From Porodaedalea pini (lineage: Eukaryota > Basidiomycota > Agaricomycetes > Hymenochaetales > Hymenochaetaceae), in assembly GCA_002794775.1 (NCBI GenBank), contig NBAY01000137.1, forward strand, positions 1-60,897: a stretch of DNA of 60,897 nt, in the 5' to 3' direction. A program made the translations under genes and the position numbers. Below, one piece after another: positions 48,876-60,321 of the stretch (position 1 is the first letter of the stretch; each line of letters opens with the position of its first letter). The notes below the pieces were generated by a model. The model was not told the DNA's origin, ran no database searches, and was given only the letters and a program-made list of their open reading frames with translations.

Positions 48876-49587
48876 CCCACCCAGGCTCATCCCCAGCATA
48901 TGTTGTCGCTGTCAACTCACCTTCACTCAGTCTAGAGGAGCACTCCCCTCGACAGACTTGATGTGTAAACCCCCTAAATGACAACCCTCAACCCTGCCCA
49001 GACATTTTCAGATGTTTGTGTATTACATAAACGTTGCAACCAACCTTTCCTGACCCTTACCATATTTGGACACCAACTTGACCTTGGACGAGTTGCTGTC
49101 CTGATTAGGAAATCCTGGCTCTCCGCATTAGTCTTTGGTGGAGATTGCATCTAACTTGGACATGGGTAACCCTACATGTACAGTCATCAATGTCATTGTT
49201 GATTGTTATCTTGGCTGTGTCTTTCCGCCTGATCATTACCTTTGCTGATGAACCCGTTCAATGTTGGCGTAACCCTAGATCAAACATGCAACTGATCCCT
49301 GTTCCCCCGCTGTCTTAGTCAAAATAGATCTCACAGAGGAACAGCATCGGGCTCTACCTTCATCCTCCCAATATGACAAGGAGCGACATACATACACCAC
49401 GACCTCAAGGGAAGGTGTCATCTACAAACTCTGGTGGAGTGATATCTAGAAGGTGTGGTATTCAACAGACCCCAAGAACACAACTAGATTCAGGTGGACA
49501 CCAGCTGTACCCTCTTCACCTGTGGTATTGACATTGTCTGTTGCTCTCCCTCCAACACCAGGACCGTACCATGAAACCCGCTGAGAC
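48864..49587 (+). other. Untranslated leader of chromovirus copy 1
   Basis: It aligns by eye with 60310-60897 of copy 3, with differences mostly C:G in copy 3 to T:A here. No open frame until about 49588. Confidence 0.6.
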
Positions 49588-50560
49588 TTGTCACCACCTA
49601 CACCTACTCCAATGGTGACAGGTTTCACACAACAACAACAAGAACAGATTGCAGCAATAGTCGCCACCACTTTCTCTCACATTGTGCCGCCAGCCCAAGC
49701 ACAGGCTCCAGTGCCCTCCATTGACGTTGCCCAGCCATGTAAATTTGCTGGCAGTGACGAATATCTTGACTTCAAACACGAAGTCACTCTCTTTGTCTTG
49801 GAGAACCTGGCTAGGCACCCTTTATCATCAAGTAGGATCTACCTTGCGCTCTCGTACCTGAAGGGCGGCAACACGTCAACGTGGGCACAAAACTACATTG
49901 AAGAGTTCATGATGAATGGCATCGTAAGGTTCACAGAGGACTGGGCCAAGTTCCAGGAATGCCTGGATGCCTCATTTGATGATCCGAACCGCAAGGAGAA
50001 GGCATTGGCAAAGTTCAGGAGCATGGTCCAGAAGGATCTTACCGCCGATGAGTTCTTTCAAAAACTCAATGTGGAACTCACCTGAGCAGGTCTTACGGGA
50101 GCTCACAATGATGATGTGACCTGTGATCATCTCCAACACACCCTGAACATTGAAGTAGTCTGTGGAGTCCTATGCTTGTTGCCTGTACCAATGACATATG
50201 ATGCATGGAAGAAGAAGGCCATCGAGATTGACCACAGCAAGCAACAGATCTGCACTATACAACGAGGTCGCACAATGCCACCTCCACCATGCCCACAACA
50301 ACTACAGGCGCTGCCTGCTCATTGCCAGATTGTGGCCCCCCACATTGACAAGTGTGATGCCACAGGTGTGACCTTTGGAGGTGCCAGACAACCAATGGAT
50401 GTCTCCATGAATGAGATGAGATGGAGAGGGGTGTGCTGGCTCTGCAACCAGCCGGGACACTTCTGAGCCCAGTGCCCCCAAGGCAAGGTGATTGTGCAGC
50501 ACATGCTGCAGATGATGGAGCTGTCAGAGTGACACATCTTTGCTGATGAGCTTGGTACAA
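49588..50560 (+). pseudogene. gag of chromovirus copy 1
   Basis: Frame 49588-50085 encodes a Gln-rich start and capsid-like sequence (FAGSDEYLDFKHEV, KFRSMVQKDLTADEFF). After a stop the same frame resumes at 50116 and reaches a zinc knuckle CWLCNQPGHF, in which a TGA replaces the next codon. A frame change follows before protease (50466-50727). Confidence 0.75.
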
Positions 50561-50726
50561 TGAAGGAGTCAGCTTTTGAGGAAGTCGTAGACACTCAAAA
50601 GTTGACAGTGGAGGACTACATGGTGGAAGAAGGCAATGACAATGAGGTTGTCAACTCGCAGGATTTTGCGACTGGTCAGGCATAGCCACTGGGGTGACTG
50701 ACTGAGAAGACAAAGGAGTTTCAAGT

Positions 50727-53154
50727 TTGGACTCATTAAGATATAACCAACTGCCTGTACAATACGTAGATGCAAACAGTGTCAATGGTTTTCCAAACTA
50801 TGAAACTCTTACCGGTGTGAGCGAAGACGACGAATATGAGAAGCTGTTCATAAGGGGAACTGGCAGATGCCAGCTGGACCTCCTCCTGACTGTCAATCAT
50901 GGGGTGGTGGGTGAAGTGAGAGAGGTGGATGCACATGCCCTCATAGATTTGGGGTGTACAGGGTCATGCATTGATGTGAGGTTCATTGAACAATACGGAT
51001 TAGAGACAAAGTGCTACATTTGGCCCCTTGCAGTGCTCAATGCCAACGGTACGCATAATGAAGCAGGCTTGATCAGGGAATATGTTGATGTCAAGTTGAT
51101 CATTGGGCATCATAAGGAAAGGATTGTGCTTGCGGTGATGTCACTCGCATTGTCAAACATCTTCCTAGGCTACAACTGGCTTCAATGCCACAACCCAGAA
51201 ATTGACTGGTCAGTGGGTTTGATTGAATTCACTCGCTGTCCAACCAAGTGCACAGTAAAGGAAAGTGAGGTGGAAGAGATGAGGAGGGTGTGAGAGGTGC
51301 GAATGGACAAGGCGTCCTGGCCCACATATCTCAATGACTACACCAATGTCTTCTTGGAGAAGGGGTTCAAGAGACTAATGGAACACCACCCCTGGGACCA
51401 TGTCATTGATCTGAAGCCTGACTTCAAGCCCAGTGACTGCAAGATCTACCCGCTCATGCCAACCGAGCAACAGTTGCTGAAGGACTTCCTCGATGAGAAC
51501 TTGAAGTCTGGCCATATCTGAAAGTTGGTCTCACTAATGGCATTGCCCATCTTCTTTATCAAGAAGGCCAACAAATCTCTTCGCCCAATCCAGGACTACT
51601 GTAAGCTCAATGAGGGTATGATCAAGAATAAGTATCCTCTTCCCCTCATCGACGAACTTGTTGACAAGGTCAAGAAAGCAAAGTACATCACTAAGCTTGA
51701 CCTTTGCTGGGGATACTATAACATCTGGATCCACAAAGGCAATGAGTAGAAGGCAGCATTTCAAATGAACCTGGGACTGTTCGAACTGATGGTCATGTTT
51801 TTTGGCCTTTGCAATGCACTGGCAATATTCCAGGCCTTTGTCAACCACATCTTCAAGGACCTGATCTATACCAATCTGATCATCATCTATCTCAACAACA
51901 TCCTCATCCTCTCAGAGACCCTCAAGGAGCACATCAAGATGACAAGATGTGTGTTGCAGATCCTTCAAGAGAATGGCCTCTACCTGAAACCAGAAAAATG
52001 CGAGTTTGATGTCAAGGTCATAAAATACCTCGGTCACATCATCAGAAATGGTGAAATCAAGGCTGACCTGGCAAAGATGGAAGTGATCGAGAGCTGGCCC
52101 ATCCTGCAAAACCTTAAGGAGCTTCAATAGTTCCTTGGGATGGGCAACTGGCTAAGGCGATTTGTCAAGGACTACAGCAAGGTGGTCCTACTGCTGCCAT
52201 TGCTAACAGGCAAGAAGGGCTGGGTATGGGAGACCAAACAGCAGGAAGTGTTTGAGGAACTGAAGCGCTGTCTCAGTTCACCTCCAGTCCTTGCAATTGC
52301 CAATGACAAGGGACAATTCTGTGTGGAAGCGGACTCGTCGAATTTCACTCTCAGTGGCGTCTTGTTGCAGAAGCAGGAAGGGAAGTGGAGGGTGATCGCC
52401 TACAGGTTGGAAGCACTCCTACCAGCTGAACAAAACTACGAGATCTATGTCAAAGAGATGCTCATGATCATTTCGGCGCTTAAGGAGTGGTGGCAATACC
52501 TACTCAGCACCTGCCACAAATTTGAGATCTGGTCCGACCATGCCAACCTAATGTATTTCAGGTCAGTGCAGAAGCTGAGCTATTGTCAAGCTCGCTGGTG
52601 GGCCAAACTTGAGGAATTTGACTTCCACCTTGAGCATAAGTTGGGGAAGACAATGGGCAAGGCAGACTTACTGTCATGCAAGGCGGGTTATGACCAGGGC
52701 AAGGATGATAATGATGGTGTCATATTCATCAAAGAGGAATGGTTGAATTGGGGGGTGGTGTGGACATCATGTGATGAGGTGTTGGAGCAAGTGGGTGAAG
52801 CACAGAGGGTGCAAGATGAGTCAGAGAGGCTAGCGGGGTTGACAGAGATTGACAGGCTGTGGTGGATGAAGGGCAAGGTATATGTGCCATTGACAGTAAA
52901 GGAAGCGGTGTTGCAGGAGTGCCACAACTCAGTACTGGCAGGGCATCCAGGAGCATCGAAGATGGTGGAACTCGTTCGTTGAGACTTCTGGTGGGCATCT
53001 ATGTTCTCAGACATAAGAGCATACATTCGAGGATGCGATCACTGCCAGCAAACAAAGGCCTTGAGGACGTCAAGATCGAGACCACTCCATCCAAATGTGG
53101 TCCCTGAGGGTCCTTGGGAAATTGTAATGGTTGACCTCATTGGAGAACTCCCGG
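50727..53154 (+). pseudogene. pol of chromovirus copy 1 (protease, RT, RNase H, partial integrase)
   Basis: One frame from 50727 with stops at the ends of segments 51293, 51521, 51749, 52130 and 52982. The protease site reads DLG where copy 2 has DSG. The reverse-transcriptase box reads YLNN where copy 2 has YLDD. RNase H (VEADSSN) and the zinc-binding integrase start follow. The changed residues and stops fit C-to-T and G-to-A changes. It cannot be functional. Confidence 0.82.
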
Positions 53155-55511
53155 TGTAGATCCTGACTTGGGGGTGTCTGGGATCAGCGGTCCTTTTGGG
53201 GATGTGATCGCATGCTCTGGGAGGTTAGGGGTTGACTGCAGTAAGATCACTCAACGTACCGGTACGCTTTGGTATGCGCCGGTACGTGTCGATATCGAGA
53301 ACTGAGGTCCGAAACTCCTGCCCGGTGTGGAGATCCCAATGCTGCTAGCCTCGGAATCGGCTCTATTAGGTTCGACTCGACTCAGGACAGCCTTACAAGT
53401 ATCCCCGACGCATTTCAGGACACTTTCAGTGTTTGGCAGGATTAACCCGATGCATACAGCTTGGTTCTGCACCAGTGAGCCACCGAGTCCATTCTGGGTC
53501 ACATCTGGTATTGTTCCGAGCCTCCCAAAGCTTAATTACTCGTGTTCTCGAGTTCCAGCTGTTTGGTGTTGTTTGGCTAGAGCCTCTGGTCTGTCTTTGT
53601 GTCCTTTGTACGCCACTCAGAGGCTCAACCCTCTGTTGGTTATTTAAACACTCATGTAAATGTCTCAAAAATACAAGTTTAGTTCCCCCAAGTCAGTCCC
53701 AGTCTTTAGTTCTCGTCTCTGTCGCCGTTCAGTGTCGTTCCGTCCGTTCTGTCCATTCCGTCTCGAGTCCCATTTTCGGCCAAATCTTGCTTTCACTATA
53801 TCTCCCTCAGTTCTTAACCGATTCTCGAGCTCTCTTCAGATTCGTAATCTCGTCGGAAATCGCTTTCGAAAACTGTCTTGTCTTGCACGATTCCGAGTCC
53901 GCATCATAGAGCTACAAAAATAGCTTTTGGTTCCGGGAGTTCCGTGCGTTCCGCCAGCCACAACCAGTGCAACTGCCATATCTCCGTCAATTCTGCATCG
54001 CGTCTCGAGATCTTTTCAGATTCGGAATTAACTCGACGAATAGTATCGATTCCTGTCTTCACTGGCGAGTTTCTGAGCCTGGGTTGTCAAGATTGTAGTT
54101 GCTCTTTGTTCTCCGACTGCATTTAGGCACGTTTTGCTGGTCGTCCTTTGTACTCATGCCCTCAAGTCGACACCAAGCCCTGAGTATTCCCCTACACTTC
54201 CCTACACTTCCTGACACTATCCCCTCCACCAGACACACTAGAGTGAACCCCCAGTGGCTGAACTCAACCAGGTCCGAGTCTGCCAGTAGACCGTACCATC
54301 ACCTTTCACTGGGTCTGTATTTGACTGGTAGGGAGTCGGTACACACAAGTAGTCAACACCAGTACAATGCAAATACTGTGAGCAATGAGGTTCGAGTTAT
54401 GGAGTAAGAGAAGAGAGACGGTTTCGAGAGATGAGAAGCTAAGATGAAGACAGAATGAATACGGGGCTTACGAGAACTAAGATGGATCACACTCAAGTTA
54501 CCCTGTCTGAGGGAGACTCTGTGGTAGAACTGACTTGTCCTCTACCTACAACATGGGGTGCATATTTATACTAAGTCCAAAGATCTATCTACAGTTAATA
54601 ATTTCCATACAGGCATAATGTGCATATCAGTTGAAACATAGAGAAGTCGAAAGGAAAAGTCATAGGTCATAGAGGCGCACATAGAGAGCATAGAAATCAG
54701 AAGAACATAGGAAAAACATAAATCATAATGAGGAAAAACATCCGCATTGCATCCGACCATACCGGCGCTCCACCAGAACTCAGATCGTCCAATTGGTACA
54801 TGGCTCCCGTCATTGGACAGCAGTCCGGTACGCGTCTTGGCTGTATGCTCCATGTGACCGCATCCCTAATCATCTAGATAAGATCTCCGGTACATTCCAG
54901 TATTCTTTTGGAGGTCTCAGAATGTGTTGCTGATGCGATTGCGAGGTTCTGATTTGAGACCGGACCAATCGGATTCAGTCCAGTACTGATCGGTACACAT
55001 CGGAACCAGTTCTTGAGTGCTTCTGGAGTGATCAGCAGTGATGGGACGATCAGCACAGCTCTACATCTCCCAGGGTGTTTAAATCGCGACTGTCCCCAGT
55101 CATGCCTTCTCTTCTTCTGATACACGCGAGAAGCTCAATCATGCTGATCACGCATGTCGGGACACGCGAGAGAGGGCATTGGAAAAGTGGTCATACTGAT
55201 GGGTTTTTCTCCTGCTTCTTCCAACCATGTCATCTCTGCACCGCGACAGCAGCAGCAGCAACAACAACAACACAGCGCCACCTCAGCTGGTGTGCAAGGC
55301 ACCCTGCGTACCGGGGTACGCCAACAACGTCGACACTGTCAAGCATGAGAAGATCACGTGGGATGCCCACAAGATCGAGGAATGGCTGGTCGACATCGAC
55401 TGGTACGTGCGATGCCGCCTCAGGCAGTACATGAAATGGCGGGAGACGTTACTGGTGGGGAGTCGGGGTCGTGAGATCAGCAAACGGTGGAAGTGGGCCG
55501 AGTGGGCATAC
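53155..55511. other. Unassigned repeat-like block with one possible coding fragment
   Basis: No RT or transposase. The block starts TGTAG (53155) and CTACA occurs at 55061-55065, but no matching flanks were found. The motif CCGGTAC recurs (about 53261, 53280, 54831, 54889). Two diverged direct copies of a roughly 70-bp unit containing TCTCGAG and TCTTCAGATTCG lie near 53795 and 53977. It ends at the LTR of copy 2. Confidence 0.4.
55227..55511 (+). CDS. Unrecognised coding fragment cut by an LTR
   Basis: An ATG-started frame of 95 codons: a Ser/Asn-repeat start (CAGCAGCAACAACAA in DNA), then a Trp-rich region (EKITWDAHKIEEWLVDID, WKWAEWAY). It runs straight into the LTR at 55512. GC-rich, unlike flanks. 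It could be the 5' end of a host or transposon gene. I do not recognise the family. Confidence 0.3.
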
Positions 55512-55936
55512 TGTTAGGTGGGAGTCCGGGAGACGACTCAGACTGGGCAGGCCTTGGCTGACTGTCGTCTGGGATGTGCTATACTCAAGCAGGGACTTAG
55601 GACACACTGTACTCAGGCTAGGTCGTTGTGGAGGTAAGAGGATTAATACAAGTCTAAACTAATACACGGGGGACGAGTCTCACCTAGGTTGTCGCAGAGG
55701 TAAGAGGAAAAGCAGAACAAGGAGTTCATGCGATTCCTGAGACCTTATATAGTGGCAACTGTGAGACTATATTATCTAATGTTACATAAACAAACAGAGT
55801 GGAACAAATGAAGGTCATGTGTAGGGAGTGTGGGAAATGATTGAAAAGACGATTAAATATAATGAAAAGGAGCAGTTAAAAGAAAAGAAATCATAAAAGG
55901 AAAATAAAAGAGAAGGTGAAAGTTCAAGTCCTAACA
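55512..55936 (-). repeat. 3' LTR of chromovirus copy 2 (425 bp)
   Basis: Minus-strand termini TGTTAGG (55936) and CCTAACA (55512). The polypurine tract GAGAGGGGGGG (55940-55950) lies just upstream. The start-site sequence GTTCTGCTTTT is conserved (complement at 55708-55718). Confidence 0.88.
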
Positions 55937-58900
55937 TTACCCCCCCTCTCAAGGTTGGGCATCCCGACCAACCAAGATCGAGGTCGTCTGGTTCGGTGTT
56001 GACGAAGCGTGGATGGAGGTGTTGACGAGGGATTTTGAGTTTTCGAGGGGCGCTGGGGTGTTTTCGATAGAATTCAGCAATCGCCTCCTTTGCATTCTCG
56101 CCAAAGTCCATCTCGGGCTGCCAAGTCGGTTCATTGTAGCCAACCTACTTGACGAGGTACTGTAGTTTCCCTCAGTGCAGACGTGAGTCTAGAACTTCCC
56201 CGATCTCGTACTCCTCCTCATTGTTGATGATGTCAGGTGGTGGTGGTGGTGGTGGTTGTTTCTGGCTCTCGAAGGATGGTTCGACAGCGGGCTTCAGCAG
56301 GGCCTCGTTGAAGACCAGGTGGACTTTTTTCCATTGTTTTAGGAGCTTGAGCTTATATGCACTTGCTCCCACCTTGTCAACAATGTCGAAGGGGCCGTAC
56401 CACTTGTCAGCGAGCTTCTTTGTCAGCAAATCGGTGCTGATGTTTCGCCCATCGAGGAAGACCTTGTCTCCAGCCACGTATTCCACTGAAGCTCCTGCCG
56501 TCCTGTCATGGTAGCACTTCATGTCCTCTGCTGCCTTGACCAGATTGTCCTTTGCGACGTGATGAGTCTCCTTGATGTGCTTAGCAAATTCTTCCACCGA
56601 CATGTTTGCGGATGAAGTTTGCGTTGTGTCAAAGCTCAAAGGGTGACATCCTGTATTCGCATAAAAGGGTGACATCTTTGTCACCAAGTGTTCATGGTTG
56701 TTGTATGCGAACTCTGTGAGGGGAAGCCAGTCCTTCCAGTCCGATTGCTGATGGTTAACAAAGAGTCAAAGGTACTGTTCGAGCTCCTGGTTAACACGTT
56801 CCGTTTGACCATCTGTCTGTGGGTGATATGCTGTTGATGGGTTGCCTTCAATGTGTAGGAGTTTGTACAGCTCCTTCATCATTGACGCGTCAAACTGTGT
56901 GCCTCGGTCATGGATGATCTTCTTCAGTAAGCTGTGGAGGCAGAAGATGTGGTTGCAGTACAGCTGAGCCATGCCTTCTGCTGACAACTTCGTCGTCATT
57001 GAGATCATGTGCATCTGCTTTGAGAACCTGTCCACGAAGATGCAGATCACATTGTGTCCCTTGGAGTCCAGGAGCTCTCCGATGAGGTCAACCATGATGA
57101 TTTCCCAGGGGCCTTCAGGGACTGCATTTGGATGAAGCGGCCTCGACCTCAACGTCCTCAAGGCTTTTGTCCGTTGACAATAGTCGCATCCTCAGATGTA
57201 TGCTCGGACGTCGGAGAACATAGACACCCACCAGAAATTGCGATGGATGAGTTCCACTGTCTTCGATGCTCCCAGATGTCCAGCCAGTACCGAGTCATGA
57301 CACTCCTGCAATATGGCCTCCTTCATCGTCGATGGCACATACACCTTGCCCTTCATCCGCCACAACCCGTTGACTTCTGTCATGCCCGTCGGCCTCTCCG
57401 ACTCGTCCTGCACCCTCTGCGTGTCACCCACTCATTCCAACACCTCGTCATGCGATGTCTGCACCATCCCATGGTTCAGCCACTTTTCCTTGATGAACAC
57501 GACACCGTCATTGTCATCCTTGCCTTTGTTGTATCCCACCTTGCATGATAGCAGGTCCACCTTGCTCATCATCTTCCCTGATTTGTGCTTGAGGTGGAAG
57601 TTGAATTCTTCAAGTTCTGTTCACCAGCGAGCTTGATGGTAGCTCAGCTTTTGTGCCAACCTGAAGTACGTGAGGTTGGCGTGATCGGACCAGATCTCAA
57701 TTTTATGATGGGTGCCAAGAAGGTATTGCCTCCACTCCTTGAGTGCCAAAACAATCGCGAGCATCTCCTTGTTGTAGATCTCGTAGTTTTGTTCTGCTGG
57801 CAGGAGCACCTCTGACCTGTAGGCAACCACCCTCCACTTGCCTTCCTGCTTTTGCAACAACATGCCACCAAGCACAAAGTTTGACGAGTCTGCCTCGACG
57901 CAGAAAGGGCCCTCGTCATTGGCGATGGCCAGGACTGGAGGTGAGCAGAGAAGTTGTCTCAGCTCCTCAAACGCTTCCTGCTGTTCGGTCTCCCATACCC
58001 AGTCCTTTTTACCCATTAGTGATGTCAGCGGATGGACCACCTTGCTGTAGTCCTTGATGAAACATCGCAACCAGTTGCCCATACTGAGGAACTGTTGTAG
58101 CTCCTTAAGGTTTCATGGGATGGGCCAGTTCACAATCGCCTCTGTCTTTGCCAGGTCAGCCTTGATCTCACCATTGCCGATGATGTGGCCGAGGTATTTA
58201 ATGACCTTGGCATCAAACTCGCATTTCTCCAGTTTCAGGTACAGGCTGTTTTCTCGAAGGATCTGAAGTACACATCTCGACGTCTCAATGTGCTCCTCGA
58301 TGGTTTCTGAGAGGATCAAGATGTCATCGAGGTATACAATGATCAGGTTTGCGTAGATCAGGTCCTTGAAGATGTGATTGATGAATGCCTGGAATGTTGC
58401 TGGAGCATTGCAGAGGCCGAAGAACATTACTGTTGGTTCAAAAAGACCCATGTTTGTGTGGAACGCTGCCTTCCACTCATCACCTTCATGGATCCGGACA
58501 TTGTAGTATCCCCAGCGAAGGTCAAGTTTGGTGATGAACTTTGCCTTCTTGACCTTGTCAACAAGTTCATCGATGAGAGGGAGGGGGTATTTGTTCTTGA
58601 TCGTACCGTCGTTGAGCTTACGGTAGTCTTGGATCGGGCGTAGCGATTTGTCAGTCTTCTTAATGAAGAAGAAGGGTGATGCTATTGGCGAGATCGACCA
58701 TCGGATGTGACCAGACTTCAAATTTTTGTCAAGGAAGTCCTTAAGCGACTGCTGCTCTGTTGGCATGAGTGGGTAGATCTTGCAGTCACTGGGTTTGAAG
58801 TTGGGCTTTAAGTTGATAACGTGGTCCCAAGGTCAATGCTCTGGCAGCTTCTCAAAACCCTTCTCACTGAAAACGTCAGTGTAGTCATTGAGGTATGCGG

Positions 58901-59868
58901 GCCAGGACGCCTTGTCCATTTGCACCTCATTCACCCTCCTCATCTCTTCCACCACCTCCTTCTCAATCGCACACTCATCTGGGCACCAGGTGAATTCAAG
59001 TGTACCTGTCTTCCAGTCGACCTCAGGATTATGACATCGAAGCCAGTTGTAGCCTAGGAAGATGTTTGACGATGCCAGCGAGGTCACTGCAAGGACAATT
59101 CGTTCTCTATGGTGACCGATCATGAGTTTGACATCGACGTATTCTTCAATTAACCCAGCCTCGTTGTGCATGCCGTTGGCATTGAGCACTGCAAGGGGTC
59201 AGATGTAACGCTTTGTCTCTAACCCATACCATTCGACAAACCTCACATCGATGCACAATCCTGTATACCCTGAGTCCACAAGGGCATGCACATCCACCTC
59301 TCTCACTTCACCTGTGACACTGTGTCCAACTCTCAGGAGGAGGTCCAGCTGGCGTCCACCAGTTCCCCTCATGAACAGTTGCTTGTACTCGTCCTTTTCA
59401 TTCACACCAGTGGGGGCTTCATAATTGGAAAAGTCATTGATGTCGTTTGCATCTAGGTATTGTACAGATGGTTGACTATATTTTACAGAGTCTGGATTCA
59501 AAGTCCCTTGTTCTTCTCGGTCAGTCGCCCCGATGGCTACGCCTGACCACTCGCAAAACCCTGCGAGTCCGATGACCTCTTCGTCATTGCCTTCCTCCTC
59601 CTCATAGTCCTCCACAGTCAACCTCCAAGTGTCTACGACTTCCTCGAATGCCAACTCCTTCATCGCGCCGAGTTCATCAGCGAGAAGGCAACGCTTGCCT
59701 GGGGCCATCAACTCCAGCATGCACTGGATGATTGGTTTTCCTCGCGGGCACTTGTCCTTGAAGTGGCCCAGCTTGCCACAGATCCAGCATGCTCGTCGTC
59801 ATTGCACCTCGTTCATCGAGACATCCATCGGCTGACCAGCACCTCCAAAAGTGACACCAGTCGCATTG
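55937..59868 (-). pseudogene. gag-pol of chromovirus copy 2, single frame with about ten stops
   Basis: One continuous frame with no frameshift, as in single-ORF Tf1-type elements. Zinc knuckle CWICGKLGHFKDKC near 59795, protease DSG, RT YLDD at about 58330, RNase H, the integrase HHCC and DDE core (FVDRFSKQMH, HPQTDGQTERVNQELEQ), and a C-terminal chromodomain (YEIGEVLDSR, GKLQYLVK, VGYNEPTWQP). Stops at 59799, 59199, 58833, 58113, 57621, 57432, 57192, 56766, 56172 and 56145 (low coordinate of each) are TGA or TAG at sites where relatives have Arg or Trp. Catalytic residues are otherwise kept. Confidence 0.88.
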
Positions 59869-60309
59869 TGTTAGGACTCGAACTTTCATCTTTCCTTTTA
59901 TTATTCCTTTGACCATTTCTTTTCTTTTAATCGCTCCTTTTCATTATATTTAATCATCTTTTCAATCATTTCCCACACTCTTTTCACATGACCTTCATTC
60001 GTTCCATTCCGCCCCCTTTTATGTAATCTTAGACAAAGGGGCAACCGGTTCTCACAGGGTGATCACTGTATATAAGGAAGAGGAATTGCATCTGAACATC
60101 TGTTCTGCTTTTCCTCTTACCTCCGTGACGACCTAGGTGAGACCGCGTCCTCCTCCTGTAGTAGAGTACATTGTATTAATCCTCTTACCTCCGTGACGAC
60201 CTAGCCTGAGTAAAGCGTGTCCCGAGTCCACACTGAGTATAGCATGTCTTAGACGACAGTCAACCGAGGCCTGCCCAGTCCGAGCCGTCTCCCAAACTCC
60301 CGCCTAACA
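59869..60309 (+). repeat. 5' LTR of chromovirus copy 3 (441 bp)
   Basis: Termini TGTTAGG...CCTAACA. TATATAAGG near 60069. The 24-base string starting CCTCTTACCTCCGTGACGAC occurs at 60113-60136 and again at 60181-60204, a 68-bp tandem duplication. Confidence 0.88.
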
Positions 60310-60321
60310 TAAAAGCAGAAC
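60102..60321 (+). promoter_or_regulatory. Self-priming pair of chromovirus copy 3
   Basis: GTTCTGCTTTT at 60102-60112, about 25 bases after the TATA box, is the exact complement of AAAAGCAGAAC at 60311-60321, one base beyond the LTR. Same geometry as in copy 1. Confidence 0.75.

Larger units (their letters stand above)
48508..53154 (+). mobile_element. Chromovirus copy 1 (Ty3/Gypsy, self-priming type), decayed and 3'-truncated
   Basis: It holds an LTR (48508-48863), a PBS one base later, gag, protease, reverse transcriptase, RNase H, and the start of integrase; it breaks off within integrase at about 53150 (after VDLIGEL). No 3' LTR follows in this orientation. It is the most mutated of the three copies: many stops and lost catalytic residues. 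Confidence 0.85.
55512..59868 (-). mobile_element. Chromovirus copy 2 (Ty3/Gypsy), gag end to 3' LTR
   Basis: Minus-strand order: end of gag with zinc knuckle, protease, RT, RNase H, integrase, chromodomain, polypurine tract, 3' LTR. The gag start is missing because copy 3 is inserted at 59868/59869. The remainder, if kept, lies beyond the right edge. Confidence 0.88.

Noticed and set aside
50255..50594. Overlapping minus-strand frames of 66-101 codons
   Set aside because: They are antisense shadows of the gag zinc-knuckle region of chromovirus copy 1, with no motif of their own.
53155..55065. Solo LTR with TGTAG...CTACA ends
   Set aside because: The flanking bases do not match as a target duplication and 1.9 kb is long for this family; left as unassigned.
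56149..57815. Plus-strand frames of 76-164 codons
   Set aside because: Antisense to the integrase, chromodomain and RNase H of chromovirus copy 2; the Gly run mirrors a Pro run of the real frame.
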